Source: Puffinus mauretanicus (taxonomy: Eukaryota > Chordata > Aves > Procellariiformes > Procellariidae). From it: a stretch of 64,000 bases of DNA. Every line of letters begins with the position of its first letter. Position 1 is the first letter of the stretch. The notes under the pieces were generated by a model. The model ran no database searches, was not told the origin of the DNA, and worked only from the letters and a program-made list of their open reading frames with translations. Made by a program: the position numbers and the translations under genes. Where the stretch lies: positions 1,338,001-1,402,000 of the forward strand of contig JAJKFH010003229.1 in the NCBI GenBank assembly GCA_023333565.1, written 5' to 3'. Shown one piece after another: positions 1 to 24,720 of the stretch.

Positions 1-10955
<10,955 letters not shown>

Positions 10956-13900
10956 CTAACAAACAAAACAAGGAGCATGACTTTCGTATTTTCCTCTCTT
11001 GTCTCAGGGCTTAGCAACAGCCAAGCACTGCAGCTCCGACAGTCATCTTTTTATATTCCTCTCCTCCTTTTATCTCTATTTAAAAAAGTGGTTACAACAT
11101 TTAACAAAGGTAGGATCCTGTTATTAAATTAAACAAAGACAGTACTTCTCTGTCTGAACATCGTGCCGAGCTCTCACAACTCTGCTGTGAAGCAACACAG
11201 CCGTTAACCAGCCCTCAAGCAAGGGAAGTGGAGGTCTCTATGGGTGAACACACCAACTCCTTTTCATCTCAGACAGAAAGAAAACTGCTTCCACTCTATT
11301 GTTCCATCCAAATGAGTGAATTTCAACTTGTTCTAATTCACACTTTTTTTGGTACCACAAAAATTTTTAGATTTATTCAGACTACATCGCTGGCCTTTGA
11401 GTAGGACAGATCAAGAATTACATGCAATTGGTGCTAGTCTGTCCAGACATAGGTGTCCAACAATTCAAGAACTGAATATATTTATATCTCAAGCACAACG
11501 CTGACAGAAAAATGATGTAGGAGAACTTTCAATACCATTCCTTTCAGCAACATGAGAGGCCACCTCCTCCTGTAACACAAGGCAGTATTTCAATAGTTAG
11601 GGAATGAGTTACTCTTAACTTGCTGCCCAGGACATCTGAAACCTTCTCATGGTCTTACTTAGGGACTTCACTCATTTCGCACCTAAACAGCAATCTCCTC
11701 AGATAACACATTTTATGCAGGAACAACTGCTCTTACTGAATGCAGTGCACATAAATGAGTGACCTGTTTATTTGCAGGATTGGTACGTCAGAAGAAGACA
11801 GAAGAAACCTAGAAGCAATTACTCAAAATGTGCATTTCCTTTCCTTCCTTTCTCACCAAAAAACACACTTCACACTTTCATTATATTTAATAGAAATAGC
11901 CAAATATACCCTTTCTAAAGGGGATTTTAGAAAAGCTCAGAGTCCGTATGCATGACTGAAATTTTACCAAGACCAATACCAAAGGCAGGACAAATTAGAC
12001 CTGCTGTGTCTCATGTCTCCAAGTTGAGCCTCCACCACTCAGCTCCTGTCTCAGGCTCCCCAGTTTTCCCACATGCTGGACATTGCTAATGAGGCTCCTT
12101 GATGGACAGACTGGAGAGCACTGGTGGTGCCTCAGGGTATCTGGTTGAGCCTGTGCCTTTTAAAAAACAAAAACCAAACAAACCTGGGCTCAAAGGAGAA
12201 TTTTACAAGTCCCAGTCCTTGAAATGTAGTCCCTTCTCAGTCCTATACAGGGTTGTAGACCCTAACAATTAACCAGCATGCAGACACCTGCACTCAAGAC
12301 TGATGCAACGTATGGGATTTTGTTGTCAAGTTTTCATCTTCCTTTTGACCCAAAGCCTGGGAACGTATTTCAAGATAGCAATAAATCAGTCACAGTAAAA
12401 ACAGATCAACTCACTATCAGTGAAATTATTTATCTGTAAGAGATTCTAGCCTCAATAACAGCCCAAGAGAGTGGAGACATAAATTTTGGGAAGCTAGTGT
12501 GATACTGAAAACTTTAAAGTGGGAAATTTTTTGTCTGCTTCTGGGCTTCAGCAGGGGCATGGTTAGACAGCAGTTGTAAGCACAAAGACCCGAAGTCAAG
12601 TACTTAGAAATCACAGTCTTAACTTCACACCGCTCTTTTACTAAGAACTGTAAGCTGAAACTTAAGGCCCAAGAACTGTACTACAACCTACATAAACCAG
12701 CAGCCTAAAAGTACTTCAATTTACATTATCTTCTCATCAGACAAATGCGCATTCATGTGCAAATTGCAGCCAAGCTCCAGGGAGGTAGGAAACCAAAATT
12801 TATAAGGAGACATGAAAATTAATTTGCAAGGGGTTGTAGTAAGCAGCTGACGACAGAGAACATGGTGCACAACGCGCTGAAGTTACAGGTTGCCCCCCTA
12901 CCAGTTACCTTCCCAGTACTTTGGCATAGGAGATTTTACTGCTTCTCTGACAAAGCAGGACTAGAGGATATGCACCAACACCACAATTTAGAGCGCTGTG
13001 ATGTGTTCTGGAACAAACTTATTAATGCTCAGAGTGCTGCTGTGTATTAAGTGCACGCAGGTATTCATCTCTTAATTGTATGCTTAGGCCGTATGATTGT
13101 GGTGGCCAAGAAACCTTAATTCATGTATACAGGCAGCACCTTTCTAGAGACCTGAAACGTCACTGGTGCCAGGATGCGAACGCTACAGAAGACCCAGAAA
13201 TTATGGCACTAATTCAAGTCATAAACTACAACGATGTGCTCAAGCTTGAGCATTGGCCTAGGTTAGCAACTTTATGATTTTCTTCTCCCTCCTCTCATGT
13301 CTTCAAATCACATCTCTGACACCTGCTTAATACTCTTTTTCACCCTGAATTAGCAGTTCATGGGTTTTCAGAATAACTGTTCCCTTGCCATCTTTATTCC
13401 CCAAACTAACCCTCTGCTAATCCATATGATGAAAACAAGAATCGTGGGTAATGTGATAAGGAGACCTTTGGCTAGACCAGGTTTCTGCCTGTTTTATTTC
13501 TCTGAACCTTTTAAGGCATGGAAGGCAGCCTACACAGCTAGTTGGGAGGGATGTAAATTACAGGCTTCAGAGTTCAGCTCTGGTGCAACGAGAGTGAATG
13601 GCTTGTGAAAAAAATACAGAATGACATGGCTGTTTGCAGAAACAATATTCAATGTAAAGATTGCAGAAGCTATGCTTTGAGTGCCGATTTTTGCAATTGA
13701 GAAGACTTCAATGGTTGAAAGCATCTCTGTGTGTATGCTAACTAACTGAAGATACAGCTGCCCTACAGCTATCTATGGGCAGTCATGCTACCACCCAGAG
13801 GAAACTTCTGCTCTCACTGAAGGTCATCGCTTTAGAGAATTATGAGTGACTAAGAAATATGCTGTAGCACTCTACAGGAAACCAAAGAGCAAGAAGGGAA

Positions 13901-14570
13901 AAAAAAAAATCCCCAGATACACATGTGCAGAAAAAGGCTGAACTTGGCCTCTATGCACTTATAAACCTATTCTCCTTCATTGACAGCACAGACCTATCAA
14001 AGCCACACAGATTTATGGCTCTTCAAGGCTTGGTGGCTTTGTGCAGGGAAAATGACAACTTCTGGTTGAGATTTAAGAAGCAAGCCATTTCAAAGTCAAA
14101 CTTCTTCAAAACTCAGGACTTAGTGCCTGGCAGACTCCTTTTGAAATTGGGCTGTAGGGGACAGCAAGAGGGGAAAAGGCAGTATGGAAAGCATCATTCA
14201 TTATTAAGAGAGATGCTAAGCACAAAAATCTCACTATATTGAAAACAGCAGAATTTACTCCCATTTTTTACACTGGGGCACAGAAGCGTATCTGCAAGAG
14301 AAGAATTTATGACAGACGTTTGGGTTACAGCAATCAGACCAGCAGAGGTGCTTGCCTAAACGTTTGCTTACTTAGCAGGTCAAAGTCATGCCAGTCCTTT
14401 GTCAAGGGCTTTTGTTCCACACTTAAGTCTTGACCCTTTTTCTGGTAATAACATCATTAAACCTCTCCAAAGAGCCCTAAGTATAACTGAGGGGGGTACT
14501 CCTACTAAATGACAGTCGGTTTTAAGGAAGGAAAGAGCCCTCCCCAACACAATAATAGAGATGGTGGGAT

Positions 14571-15518
14571 CTAGGGAATATAGGGACCAGTACTATTCAA
14601 CATCTTTGTCGGGGACACGGACAGTGGGACTGAGTGCACCCTCAGCAAGTTTGCAGACGACACCAAGCTAAGTGATGTGGTTGATACTCTTCTAGGGGGA
14701 AGGGATGCCACCCAGAGGGACCTGGATAGGCCTGTGTGAGCCTCATGAAGTTCAACAAGGCCACGTGTAAGCTCCTGCAGCCGGGTTGGGGCAATCCCAA
14801 ACATCGATACAGCCTGGGCAATGAGTGGATTGAGAGCAGCCCTGTGGAGAAGGACTTGGGGGTACTGGTGGACGAAAAGCTGGACATGAGCCGGCAATGT
14901 GAGCTCGCAGCCCAGAAAGCCAACCGTATCCTGGGCTGCATCAAAAGAAGCGTGGCCAGCAGCTCGAGGGAGGTGATTCTGCCCCTCTACTCTGCTCTGG
15001 TGAGACCCCACCTGCAGTACTGCCTCCAGCTCCAGGGCACCCAGTATAAGACAGACATGGACCTGCTCGAGCAGTTCCAGAGGAGGGCCATGAAGATTAT
15101 CAGGGGGCTGGAGCACCTCCCCTATGAGGCCAGGCTGAGAGAGTTGGGGTTGTTTAGCCTAGTGAAGAGAAGGCTCCAGGGAGACCTTATTGTGGCCTAC
15201 CCGTAGTTAAAGGGGGCCTACAGGAAAGATGGGGAGGGACTCTTTATCAGTCTAGTGATAGGATGAGGGGTAACGGTTTTAAACTGAAAGTGGGTAGATT
15301 TAGATTAGATATTAGGAAGAAATTCTTTACTGTGAGGGTGGTGAGACACTGGAACAGGTTGCCCAGAAAAGTTGTGGATGCCTCAACCCTGGAAGCATTC
15401 AAGGTCAGGTTGGATGGGGCTTTGAGCAACCTGATCTAGTGGAAGGTGTCCCTGCCCATGGCAGGGGAGTTGGAACTAGATGATCTTTGTAGGTCCCTTC
15501 CAACCCAAACCATTTATG
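14571..15518 (+). mobile_element. CR1 LINE fragment, 5'-truncated, antisense to APP
   Basis: This is the 3' part of a chicken-repeat-1 type non-LTR retrotransposon. Translation gives the C-terminal part of the CR1 reverse-transcriptase ORF in pieces: [17 protein letters not shown] in one frame, then [48 protein letters not shown] and [19 protein letters not shown] (open frame 14736-15206). Further frameshifts and stops follow before the ORF end. The conserved CR1 3' end, ggtcccttccaaccc, lies near 15492-15506, just before the element stops. The copy covers about 0.95 kb of an element normally several kb long. It cannot encode a working enzyme, and the flank shows no clear target-site duplication. 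Confidence 0.93.
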
Positions 15519-16908
15519 GTGCCACTGGCACTAAAAATCTGCTGAAGGCCTCTTCAAGAAGTTGGAACTAGTGGCATGCAATGATCCAAAAAAAATCTTG
15601 AACATAACACCAGCCCTGTTCAGGCTGGTTGAGGACTGCAGCATTTTCAGATGCTTGCTTTGGAAATGAACTTCCAAGAAGCAAGGCTATTCTAGGAGAC
15701 AAGGTATCATTAAGTTCCTATCACAAGTACTACTCATGCTATGATTCCTAAAATATTGTAAACAGCCAGAGGAAGAGTAAATTTAAGACATGAGATTGTC
15801 ACAAGATGTTTGAGGAGAGAAATGTATAAATATACTGCTCCCTTGAGTAAGGTTCAATATCTGGTTCCACCAGACTATTTAGCAGCAGCTATTTAAGTGA
15901 GGGAGCTGTACAGGAGTTAACAAACCAGAAAGAGAAAGAGGAAAAGGGGCATTGTACCAAAACAGGAAACAAGAACCACAGCATCCTGCAATCAGTTAGC
16001 ATCATCTCTCCCTGTTACACGTCAGAGAATAGCAAACATTTAAAGGTTACATGTGCATCGCTGAATAGCTATCTTGTTTGCATGGGAATGTAGCTTTACT
16101 GTTATTTAGAGTTGCATCAATAATTCTTGGGAAAAGCTTAAAATTGTACGCTAATGTAATTCTCTTTACAGTAGTGCCTAGGAAAGTTTATAAGCCTTGT
16201 TGCTCCAGGTGCCGTGCAAGATGTAAAGGCAGAAAAACTTTCATGGTCTGTAGTCTAAAGGGACAGACACTTACGAGCAGAAGGGATTAAAACAGTCTGA
16301 ACCAGAGGTGCGTCAGGTTATCGTACTAAAGAGCACAGACTCCCCTAGTAAGAGAGTCTTTTAGGAGCTGTGAACTATGAACCGACCCAACCACCGACAG
16401 AAGCTGGGTCTCTGCCTGTGTGAATATCTTCATGCAAGAGAAAAAGAAACACGAGTTGTCAGAATTTCATGGTAAACAAAGGGAAATCTCAGAAAGAGAA
16501 TATACAGAATATCTGCATTTGCCCTGATGACATGTTTTGATTATAATTTTAAAAATTAAATTAAAATAAAATATTTTAAACTTCCCTACTCCTGAGATGA
16601 TTACATTTCATATGTGAACTAGAACGCATATGGTTTTTTTTTATTAGTTAATTGGCTGTTGCAAAGTAAAGTGTGCATCAAGTCAAATACTGTTTTAGAA
16701 CTAGCTGCTTTATTAAATAAAAGAAATATCTGTATTTCATGAACAAACCAATTTAGTTCAGATTATGACATTTATCAAGATTAAAGAATTACTTGATCAT
16801 TTTCCTAGAACCACTGATCATTTCCTCTCTTTTTAATAGAATAAAAATGGGCATTTCTGCTACGTTATAAGCCCCCATTTCTCAGCTTTGAAAGAACTGG
16901 ACTTTGAG

Positions 16909-16942
16909 TAAAAAAAAAAAAAAAGAAAAAATAAAAGAAAAA
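16909..16942 (+). repeat. A-rich tract
   Basis: A run of 14 A is followed by a-rich sequence broken by single g and t. No processed-gene copy is recognisable upstream, so it is taken as simple sequence. Confidence 0.7.
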
Positions 16943-18108
16943 ATATGTTCAGTGGAGCTAGAGGACTTAGCTAATAGACAGCAAAGGCTTACTGAGTTAA
17001 TTTATTCAGCACTGTTTTTAACATAACAAGTAACAGCTTCAAATTAATTTTTAGTTAAATATGTATTAAGAACATATGTAATTTTAAAGAAAATGTAACA
17101 AGCAATTTTTAAATAAATTGCTAGAAAGGGAAACCAGTGGTATGGGACATGGACATATCACAGTTCATGTGAGAAAACACAGAATGGTAAACTAGATGGC
17201 TTTTCTACTTCTCCAGAAGATCTTTTATTTTTCAAACATTTGAAATGTTAACTGGGAGAAGCCAGTTCAATACTGTACAAAACATTACTCATAGAAGGGA
17301 AAACTAATTTTAAAAAACTTAAGTTAACTCCCTTCTTCAAAGATCTGCAGCGGTTCTGTATACTTCAAGATATATGTACTTTAAGCTGTGATTTCATAAG
17401 CAGCTTAAGCAAATTAAAGATCAAAGGTCTGTCTTTCTTGATGTACCTATCGTGCTGCTGTTTCCCAGGTCTGATTTAGCCTGCTGAAGTGGCCAGAGTT
17501 GGTTATTTTACTTTTTTTTTTTTTGGAAGAGCGACATTGCAGTGAGATGAGGGAGCTGACTTGCCTCACCCTGCAGCTGTACGCTCATTAGCGCTGACAG
17601 AAAGGATGGCTGGGAATGTGCTAACGAGGGCAGAGCAGGCGCAGCACCAGTGTGATCTTCTTCAGTCAAACCCTTGAACCACAGCCTTCATTTATGAGGT
17701 TGCCCCAAATGCACATGGTAAAATGTGCAGCATATTTACCCAGAAGTTTTCTGATGCTACAGTTCAGTGCTTTTCCCAGTTAATTTTGTTGGCCTCAAGC
17801 ACCGATGTTGTACGGTCGGTCTCTCTGTACAATGCTTTCTGGGTGCCTGTGCATTCGATTAGCTCTTTTCCGCAAACCATCAGCTTTGTAGAAAATGCAA
17901 AATACACAGTTCACCCAAGCGCTGCCCTTAATTACTCAGCTTAACCTTTACATATTTAGATTTTGGAGACAAACTGGAAACCATGGTGAGAATCTGAGGA
18001 CCGTTCCCGGGAAACCTGCCTTTCGCACTGACTGCCCTTTGCTTCCAGGACACCCGCCCCTACAGTGTTTTTTTAAAAAAGGCTATTTCAAGGGGAGGTA
18101 GTAACAGG

Positions 18109-18423
18109 GTGACGACTGCATCATCCGCCGACCCTCCGCGTGCCTGGCCAGGGCAGGATCTCTCTCCTCCGCCAGGCAGGCTGTGCGCACAACGTTTTTT
18201 ATCCTCCCAATTCCCAGCCTATCCTTCCCAAACTGAGTACTGTAGCCTCACAGAAGTTTGTTACGAAGAGGACTGGGATGAGCCGCTCCCTCGGCGGGAG
18301 CGCAGCACGCAAGTGCCTCGCGAGCCGCCGCTCACCCCCCTCCCGGTGCTGCACGCACCCACGCTCAGCAGCGCTCGCTCCGTGGCCGCCTCGGCCGCTG
18401 GTCGTTTTAATGAAGTTGTTTAA
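18109..18423. promoter_or_regulatory. orphan CpG-rich patch in intron 9
   Basis: About 28 CpG dinucleotides were counted by hand in about 310 bp of GC-rich sequence, strongest between 18280 and 18410. The nearest exon (exon 9) is 1.2 kb away. Two overlapping plus-strand open frames (18109-18423 and 18140-18445) follow from the high GC content and show no known domain. This may be an intragenic CpG island or an alternative promoter; function is unknown. Confidence 0.45.
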
Positions 18424-19604
18424 TCTTCCAGAGGAAAGGAAATGATAACACTTTAAAAAGCATTAAATTGGGACTATTTTCTCTATTTAAGAAGGAGATG
18501 GCGTGTTCGTGCTACAATGCTTCCAAGTGGAGGCAGCTGAGGAGCACATATCTTCCTATTTATTAAGTGCCATATTCCTGGCATGTGGTTTGCACCGATC
18601 GGGTGACCGCTTCAGGTAGGATGCCCTGCTCTATTTATTAGAAAAGTGCCAGGCATAGCTACAGTGCCAGTAGACGGGGACTTATTCTAAGAGCTAAATT
18701 TCAGGCCTACTCAAACATTTTAGCACAGAGCTAAAGGTTAATGTGTCAGTAATACACAGAAACACTGAAAATGCAACAGGGGAACAAAGTTACAATGAAA
18801 AATTAGAGTCAAATAGCTACACAGATATATGCAGTGCATCTGAATTATACTACGTTCATTTTTGTGGTTGTTCCATCCTAAAGAAATATGCATCACAGGC
18901 TTTCCTTTAAATCTCTAATATTTTTTCTTTGTTGTTATCAGAGCAGAACTGTGACAATTTTTTATTGACATTGCTATTATAAACCCTATTTCTGAGAGCA
19001 TGGATAGCTCATCTCTTAGTGTGCAATAGGATTAAAAACAGTGTACAGTTTCAGGCTACACAAATCTTTTTGGTTAAAGGAAAAAAAAGGGTTGATTCAG
19101 TTGGATTTTGGTTCAGTTCAAAAGCACTAATTTCTCCTCTTTTGTTCAGCTGTAGATGCATTTCATGTTACCTTGAGGCTCAAGATCATTAGATGAATAT
19201 ATGCAAGCTTACGTTAACACAAGGCACGGCTGTGTATGTGTACACAGGGAGAACGAAGCTAATCACAGGCAACCTCCCTCAGCTGCTACAAAGGAAGGAT
19301 GACCAATACAGCGGTCAAGTTCTTCATTTAGAAATAAGAATACTCTCACAAACCAAACGTTCCTCCACAAAGATGAGAGCAATTTTTAACAGACTTTTTT
19401 TTCCTTTTTACCAGCACAAATAACTGTAACGACTTATGATCGCAGCTGTGACCCAACCACAAATGTATGTCCCAGGCAGCTGAATTCTTAGGTACAGTCA
19501 GAAAGGCAATAAATGGTGTATTTACAACATTGCAAATAGGCAGGGCAGCTGGCTGAAGCTTTGGGAAATAAGAAGATGAAGGACCCCAAGCATCTTATGA
19601 CTTA

Positions 19605-19919
<315 letters not shown>

Positions 19920-22039
19920 TTAACCTCAGAGGAGAATATAAAAATGTGGTTTAGGTGGATATATTACACACAGCAAATTTACATAAATATACAAGGATTT
20001 CCCCCTCGCCCCATTTTATAAACCAGGAGAAACTCTTCAGGGTGAACAAAGCAATGTTATTCAAACAGGTTAGAAACTGCTGCCAGAGGAAAAATTCCAA
20101 GGGAAAAAAAGCCTGGCAAGGACTAAAGTACATAAACTAACAGAAAGCACTTTGCAAAGTTCCATGCTTTGTATTTTAGTTTATTTTTAAAAGGTAAACT
20201 GTAACACACACGAGTGCCAATGCAAATACATTTTAAAGCACCTACGGACTCCACAGTACCCTAATGAAATACCTCAAATCCTTCCCTTAGTGAGAGTTTG
20301 GCCTAAAAGATATTTATTTTATTTGTAACAACTTTGATTAAGAAAATCCCTCATGGATGCTGGAAATAACCAGAAAGCTTGCACTAATTGCTAGCCATTC
20401 CTGTCAGATAACTAGGCCATACCTACCACACTGGTAGTGGAAAGATTTGCATTTGGGGTAATTCAAGCAGAGTGAGCAACTGTTCCTTCACTATGCAGTA
20501 ACATCCAACTACCCCTACATTAACTAGAATAACATTTCTGTGCTAAGGACATAATAGCAATTTAAAAAACTCTCCAATGATGACGAACTATTTCATTTCA
20601 ACTATATATTTTATTTTATATTTAAATATTTTATTATATAATTAATTTCATTTCCCTGGTCACATTTAGTTCAACAATTGCGAAGTTAGTTTAAAAATTC
20701 TGACAAACCAACAAAGACCGTACAGATAGTTGTGCAGGATTTTTTTTAAATGCGTTTGACTACATGTACTATAGTTAACTTCACTTACAGAGGTAATACA
20801 TTTTAGTAGATAGACTAATACAGGTAGGGAAAAATCCAGGCCCCTCCCACACCCCAAACATTTCTCAACGTCTTCAACAAAAGCAAACTTTAATCTGAAA
20901 ATCGGACTGAATAATAACCAATATTTATTTATCACTACTTTCCCCAAAACATGTTGAAATATAAACACACCTATGTTAAATTATTAAATAAATAATAATA
21001 ATAAAAAAAATCATCAGCTAGAAGCACATGTTAGCCCCAACGAAATACATCCTCAAATTTTAAGAAAAACTTAAACCAAAATCCAAGCTTTACCTCCAAT
21101 TTTACTGCAGATGTATAACCCCAAAAGCAAAACAAACAAACTCCCCAAAAATGAACAAAAAGCCTTTGGATTTGGCTACATTTGAGATATCTCTACATGT
21201 TCTCTACAATAGGCATGAATGGTTTTCGCTGCTGTTGGTATAAATTGCACAATGGATTTTTTAAGTTACTCACTGGATCAAAGGAAAGGCAACCAACAAA
21301 AAAAATCCAACTGAGAAGTCATAGGCAGTGCAAATTATCACTCCTCCCATCATTTTTAGATTTGTTTCATAAATATTTAATTACAAGTTTACATTTTGTA
21401 AAATTGCAAACTTTGTTACTGAAGTACTGTAACAATCAGACAGGAACAAATAAGCTTCCTGACAAGCCACAAAAATTACAAAAATAGAATGCAACTCCTA
21501 ATATTTTCAGTGGTTACTCCTACAACTTCAGACAATTTAGTCTCTAATACTGATATAAAAGCATAAAAATTTCCTTTCTTTTTAAACTCTTAATGATAAC
21601 AACCCATCTTCAATGATAACATGGTTTGTGCTGGGGTGCAGTGCTGCCTGCCAGAAAGGCTACAGCCAACGTAAGCAAATTCCAAAAACAAATCACCCAA
21701 AGCTCGGACCAAGCTTTCTGTAATGCTCAGAAGAATTTCTAAATATCTTTGCCTTTTAATCTCTCAAGCACCAATTTAATTTAATCTTTATCTTTCCTGA
21801 AGCTGCAGTTAAGTATAGTACATTTGAATTCCATTTAGAGAATGAAAAGAAAATTCTGTTTCAAAGCAGGAAGAAATTTAAGAGCGTCAGACCAAGCAAA
21901 GGCCATCCCTTCCAGGCTCCTGTTTCCTGACAGGGGTTCACCAAACACCCCCAGGCAAGAGCAGAGGATAATCTTTCGCAATGTTTAACTAACCTTGCTA
22001 GATTTTCCTTCCATGACTCTGATTTTTTTTCCCCCCAAA

Positions 22040-22240
22040 ACCTGCATGAGATTTAACATTCACAACATGGCGTGGCAATGTGTTCCACGGTTCAATCAGG
22101 CTTTGTGTGAGGAGGATTCCCCTCTGCCTACACCCTCCATCGCTGCCTCTGCAGGACACGGCAGGGTTTAGCACGGGAAGATCAAATGGGGGAGAGCTCT
22201 AGCGCATTCGTCATCCTTCTCCGTCTTTTATAGATTTTTT
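22040..22240 (-). mobile_element. ancient CR1/L3-like LINE fragment (ORF C-terminus)
   Basis: On the minus strand about 200 bp resemble the C-terminal end of the reverse-transcriptase ORF of old CR1/L3-group LINEs. A peptide LTQSLIEPWNTLP corresponds to the family pattern in which FFTQ, a few residues and then WN-LP occur near the end of the ORF. The plus-strand segment catccttctccgtcttttat matches the conserved antisense block of the same family. The frame is broken and the edges are uncertain. This element is far older than the two other CR1 copies and may be a relic from early amniote evolution. Identification rests on pattern memory. Confidence 0.5.
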
Positions 22241-24529
22241 TTTTTTTTTTAAACTGAACTTAAGGCTGTACAAATGTGAGTGGAAAGAAGTGATGATCTA
22301 AATAACTGCCCAATAAATTATGCAAATTTAACCTTTAATTTATTGAATAGGAAAAAAGGTCACCAGCATTTGCACCGAGATCAGTTAAACCACCTGTACA
22401 TTCAAGGTCTGATTTTCAAAAGCTCCCATCTCACACATGCAGCCTTTATGGCCCAGATTTTTGGACAATACCCTTAATTCCCACCGGGATGCTTGCTGCT
22501 GTGTTTCTGAACAGGTGAGGGTAGCGGGTGCTGAGAACTGGAAAACCTGATTTCAGTGCCTGGTGCCAAGGATGTCAGAGCACCCAGCCCCCTCCAAAAG
22601 CTGTACAAAACGAAACGAAACAAAGACTAGGCATTAAACACCACAGACCTGGATGCCTGAGACAGCCGGGCTGTGCCCAGGAGCACGGCAAAGGATGCGG
22701 GCAGTACATTGATATCCGACCGCAGCCTGCTCTCTCAAGCTAACGCTAAAGAGGGTAATGCTAACGAAGAGCAATACTGCATAGGAGGAGAGAGCTGCTA
22801 GCCCTGACCTTGTGCAAAAAAGGGCTGGTGTAACACCACACGGGGCTCTCCACTACGTGCCCCCAAAAAGAAAGAGGGCTTGGAAATGGGCATGTGAGCT
22901 GATGGGAGCTTGGGGGACCTGTCTCATGGTATCCACCAGGGAGCGGACTACTAATTAGATTTAGAAAATCTCTACTGAGAAAAGATTTCTGACAGCTTTA
23001 TCAGAAAGAAGCAACTGAGGTCTGATGGTTGGAAACCAAAGCTAGGCAGAAATAAGGCTGGAAATCCAGACCAGAAATAAGCCACCCACTTTCAGTAGTA
23101 AGTGCAATTAAGTATTTGAACAACTTATGCAAAGATATGTTGATTCGCCCAAAAGCACGCTTGAAAACATCTTGCTTCAGCACCTCCTTCCGAAACCTGG
23201 CGAGCAAACAGGTGTGAAAGCAAGGGGTAAAACGGGTGTTTTCTCCCTCCCTGCTTGCTGCTGGCACCGGCCCATGCCCAGCACACGTCAGAGCAGGCCG
23301 AGCTTGCGCAACGCCAGCCGTAACGACTGGCTACTGCCTACTGCTCCTGGAACGTTTATTCGTCCGCTGGTAGCCGCAGAGACCAGCCAACCTACCAACA
23401 CTGACCACATCTCACTCTGTAAACAGATACACTGTTTAAACTCTCAAAAACCAGGGATAATTTTCATTAAAAAGAAGTTCAGTGCGTATATTTAAGAAAA
23501 TACTAAAAGGTGAGATGAAATGGTCATGTACATTTTTGTTTTCTGTTGTAACTGCGATTCAGAAGCAGTCTTTTTATGAGTGGTTAGCTATTCACGTAAT
23601 CTGAAATCAGAAATGTTTCTCTGACGAAAAATAACTAGTCTGCTTAAAAACAAATAACCCTACAAGATTTCGCTCCCTGTACTTACAAAGTCTGCAAATG
23701 ATTATGTGACAACTTCTCCATCATTAAAAAAATTGTAATTATCAATAGTATGTTAAAAACCCCTTGTGATTCCAATATAACAATAACCGACATCCTACCC
23801 CCCCCCCCAAGAAAAAAAGATAAGACTTAGAAAAATACTGAGCCTCCTCTCTTCTGCATAAAGCAGAAACATTTTAAAATTTCTCCATGGTTTTTGGCAC
23901 AAAACCTATCCTTTGCAATCCAAAACATTTGGAACTTTGTTTCTAGGGATGTATTGCGTGTTTTCTCATAGTAAATTGGGAACATTTGGTCAGACATCAG
24001 TTACATGTAAGGATTCCTTAAAAATCTGCAGCCTGATCTCATTTTTTGACCACGTCTGCTCTTAGAAGGAGGTTTCATTTACTGTGCATTGCTTGTTTAT
24101 AAGGTAACTCATTCTACTACTGCATGAAGACTGATCAAAAAGTGTGTGTTGACAGGTGTGGAAGAAATGCGGTATCAGATGACATTTTCTTCACACTTGC
24201 ACTGATTTTACCTGTCAATTCCCAAACAGATTTTTTTTAATTTTTATTAGACTTCAAAACCCTAACCTTCCTGGAGACACAGGTTCAGTAATACAGCCAA
24301 ATTATGCTCTAGATGTTCTGCTATTTAACAACAATCCTTACATATCAGAAGACCAGGAAAAAAAAGAAGGCAAGAAAAATTCAGCAATATGACCCGAGAT
24401 CCTGTTTTACTATTTCGCACAAAAATAAATAATCCATATCAGCCACTCCAGTGAAAGAAAGAACAGTCGCTCACCAACCTCCTATGAAGTGAAAGGATTA
24501 ATAGATGCCCCTGTTCTGAATGACATCGG

Positions 24530-24720
24530 CTGTTGCATATGAAATGGGAAACCATTTGAAATGAGAGCATTACCCAAATACAATGTAGCATTCAGTGCCT
24601 CTGAATTCCATATATGCAACTGCCTCATTAATGAAGGATTAAGATCAAAGCTTTCAGCTGTTGACTAAGATCACAACTAATTATAGCACTTCTGACAATC
24701 ACAAGTGCGTATGGAGTATC
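24530..24720. promoter_or_regulatory. possible enhancer-like motif cluster in intron 7
   Basis: Within about 35 bp there is a homeobox core ATTA (24627-24630), a bicoid/OTX-type GGATTA (24636-24641), a TCF/LEF-type GATCAAAG (24643-24650) and an E-box CAGCTG (24655-24660). A CATATG E-box and more TAAT cores lie close by. Such motifs also occur by chance, and conservation cannot be tested here. Confidence 0.25.

Noticed and set aside
14571..15116. 181-codon minus-strand open frame over the first CR1 copy
   Set aside because: It is the antisense shadow of the CR1 reverse-transcriptase sequence, not a gene.
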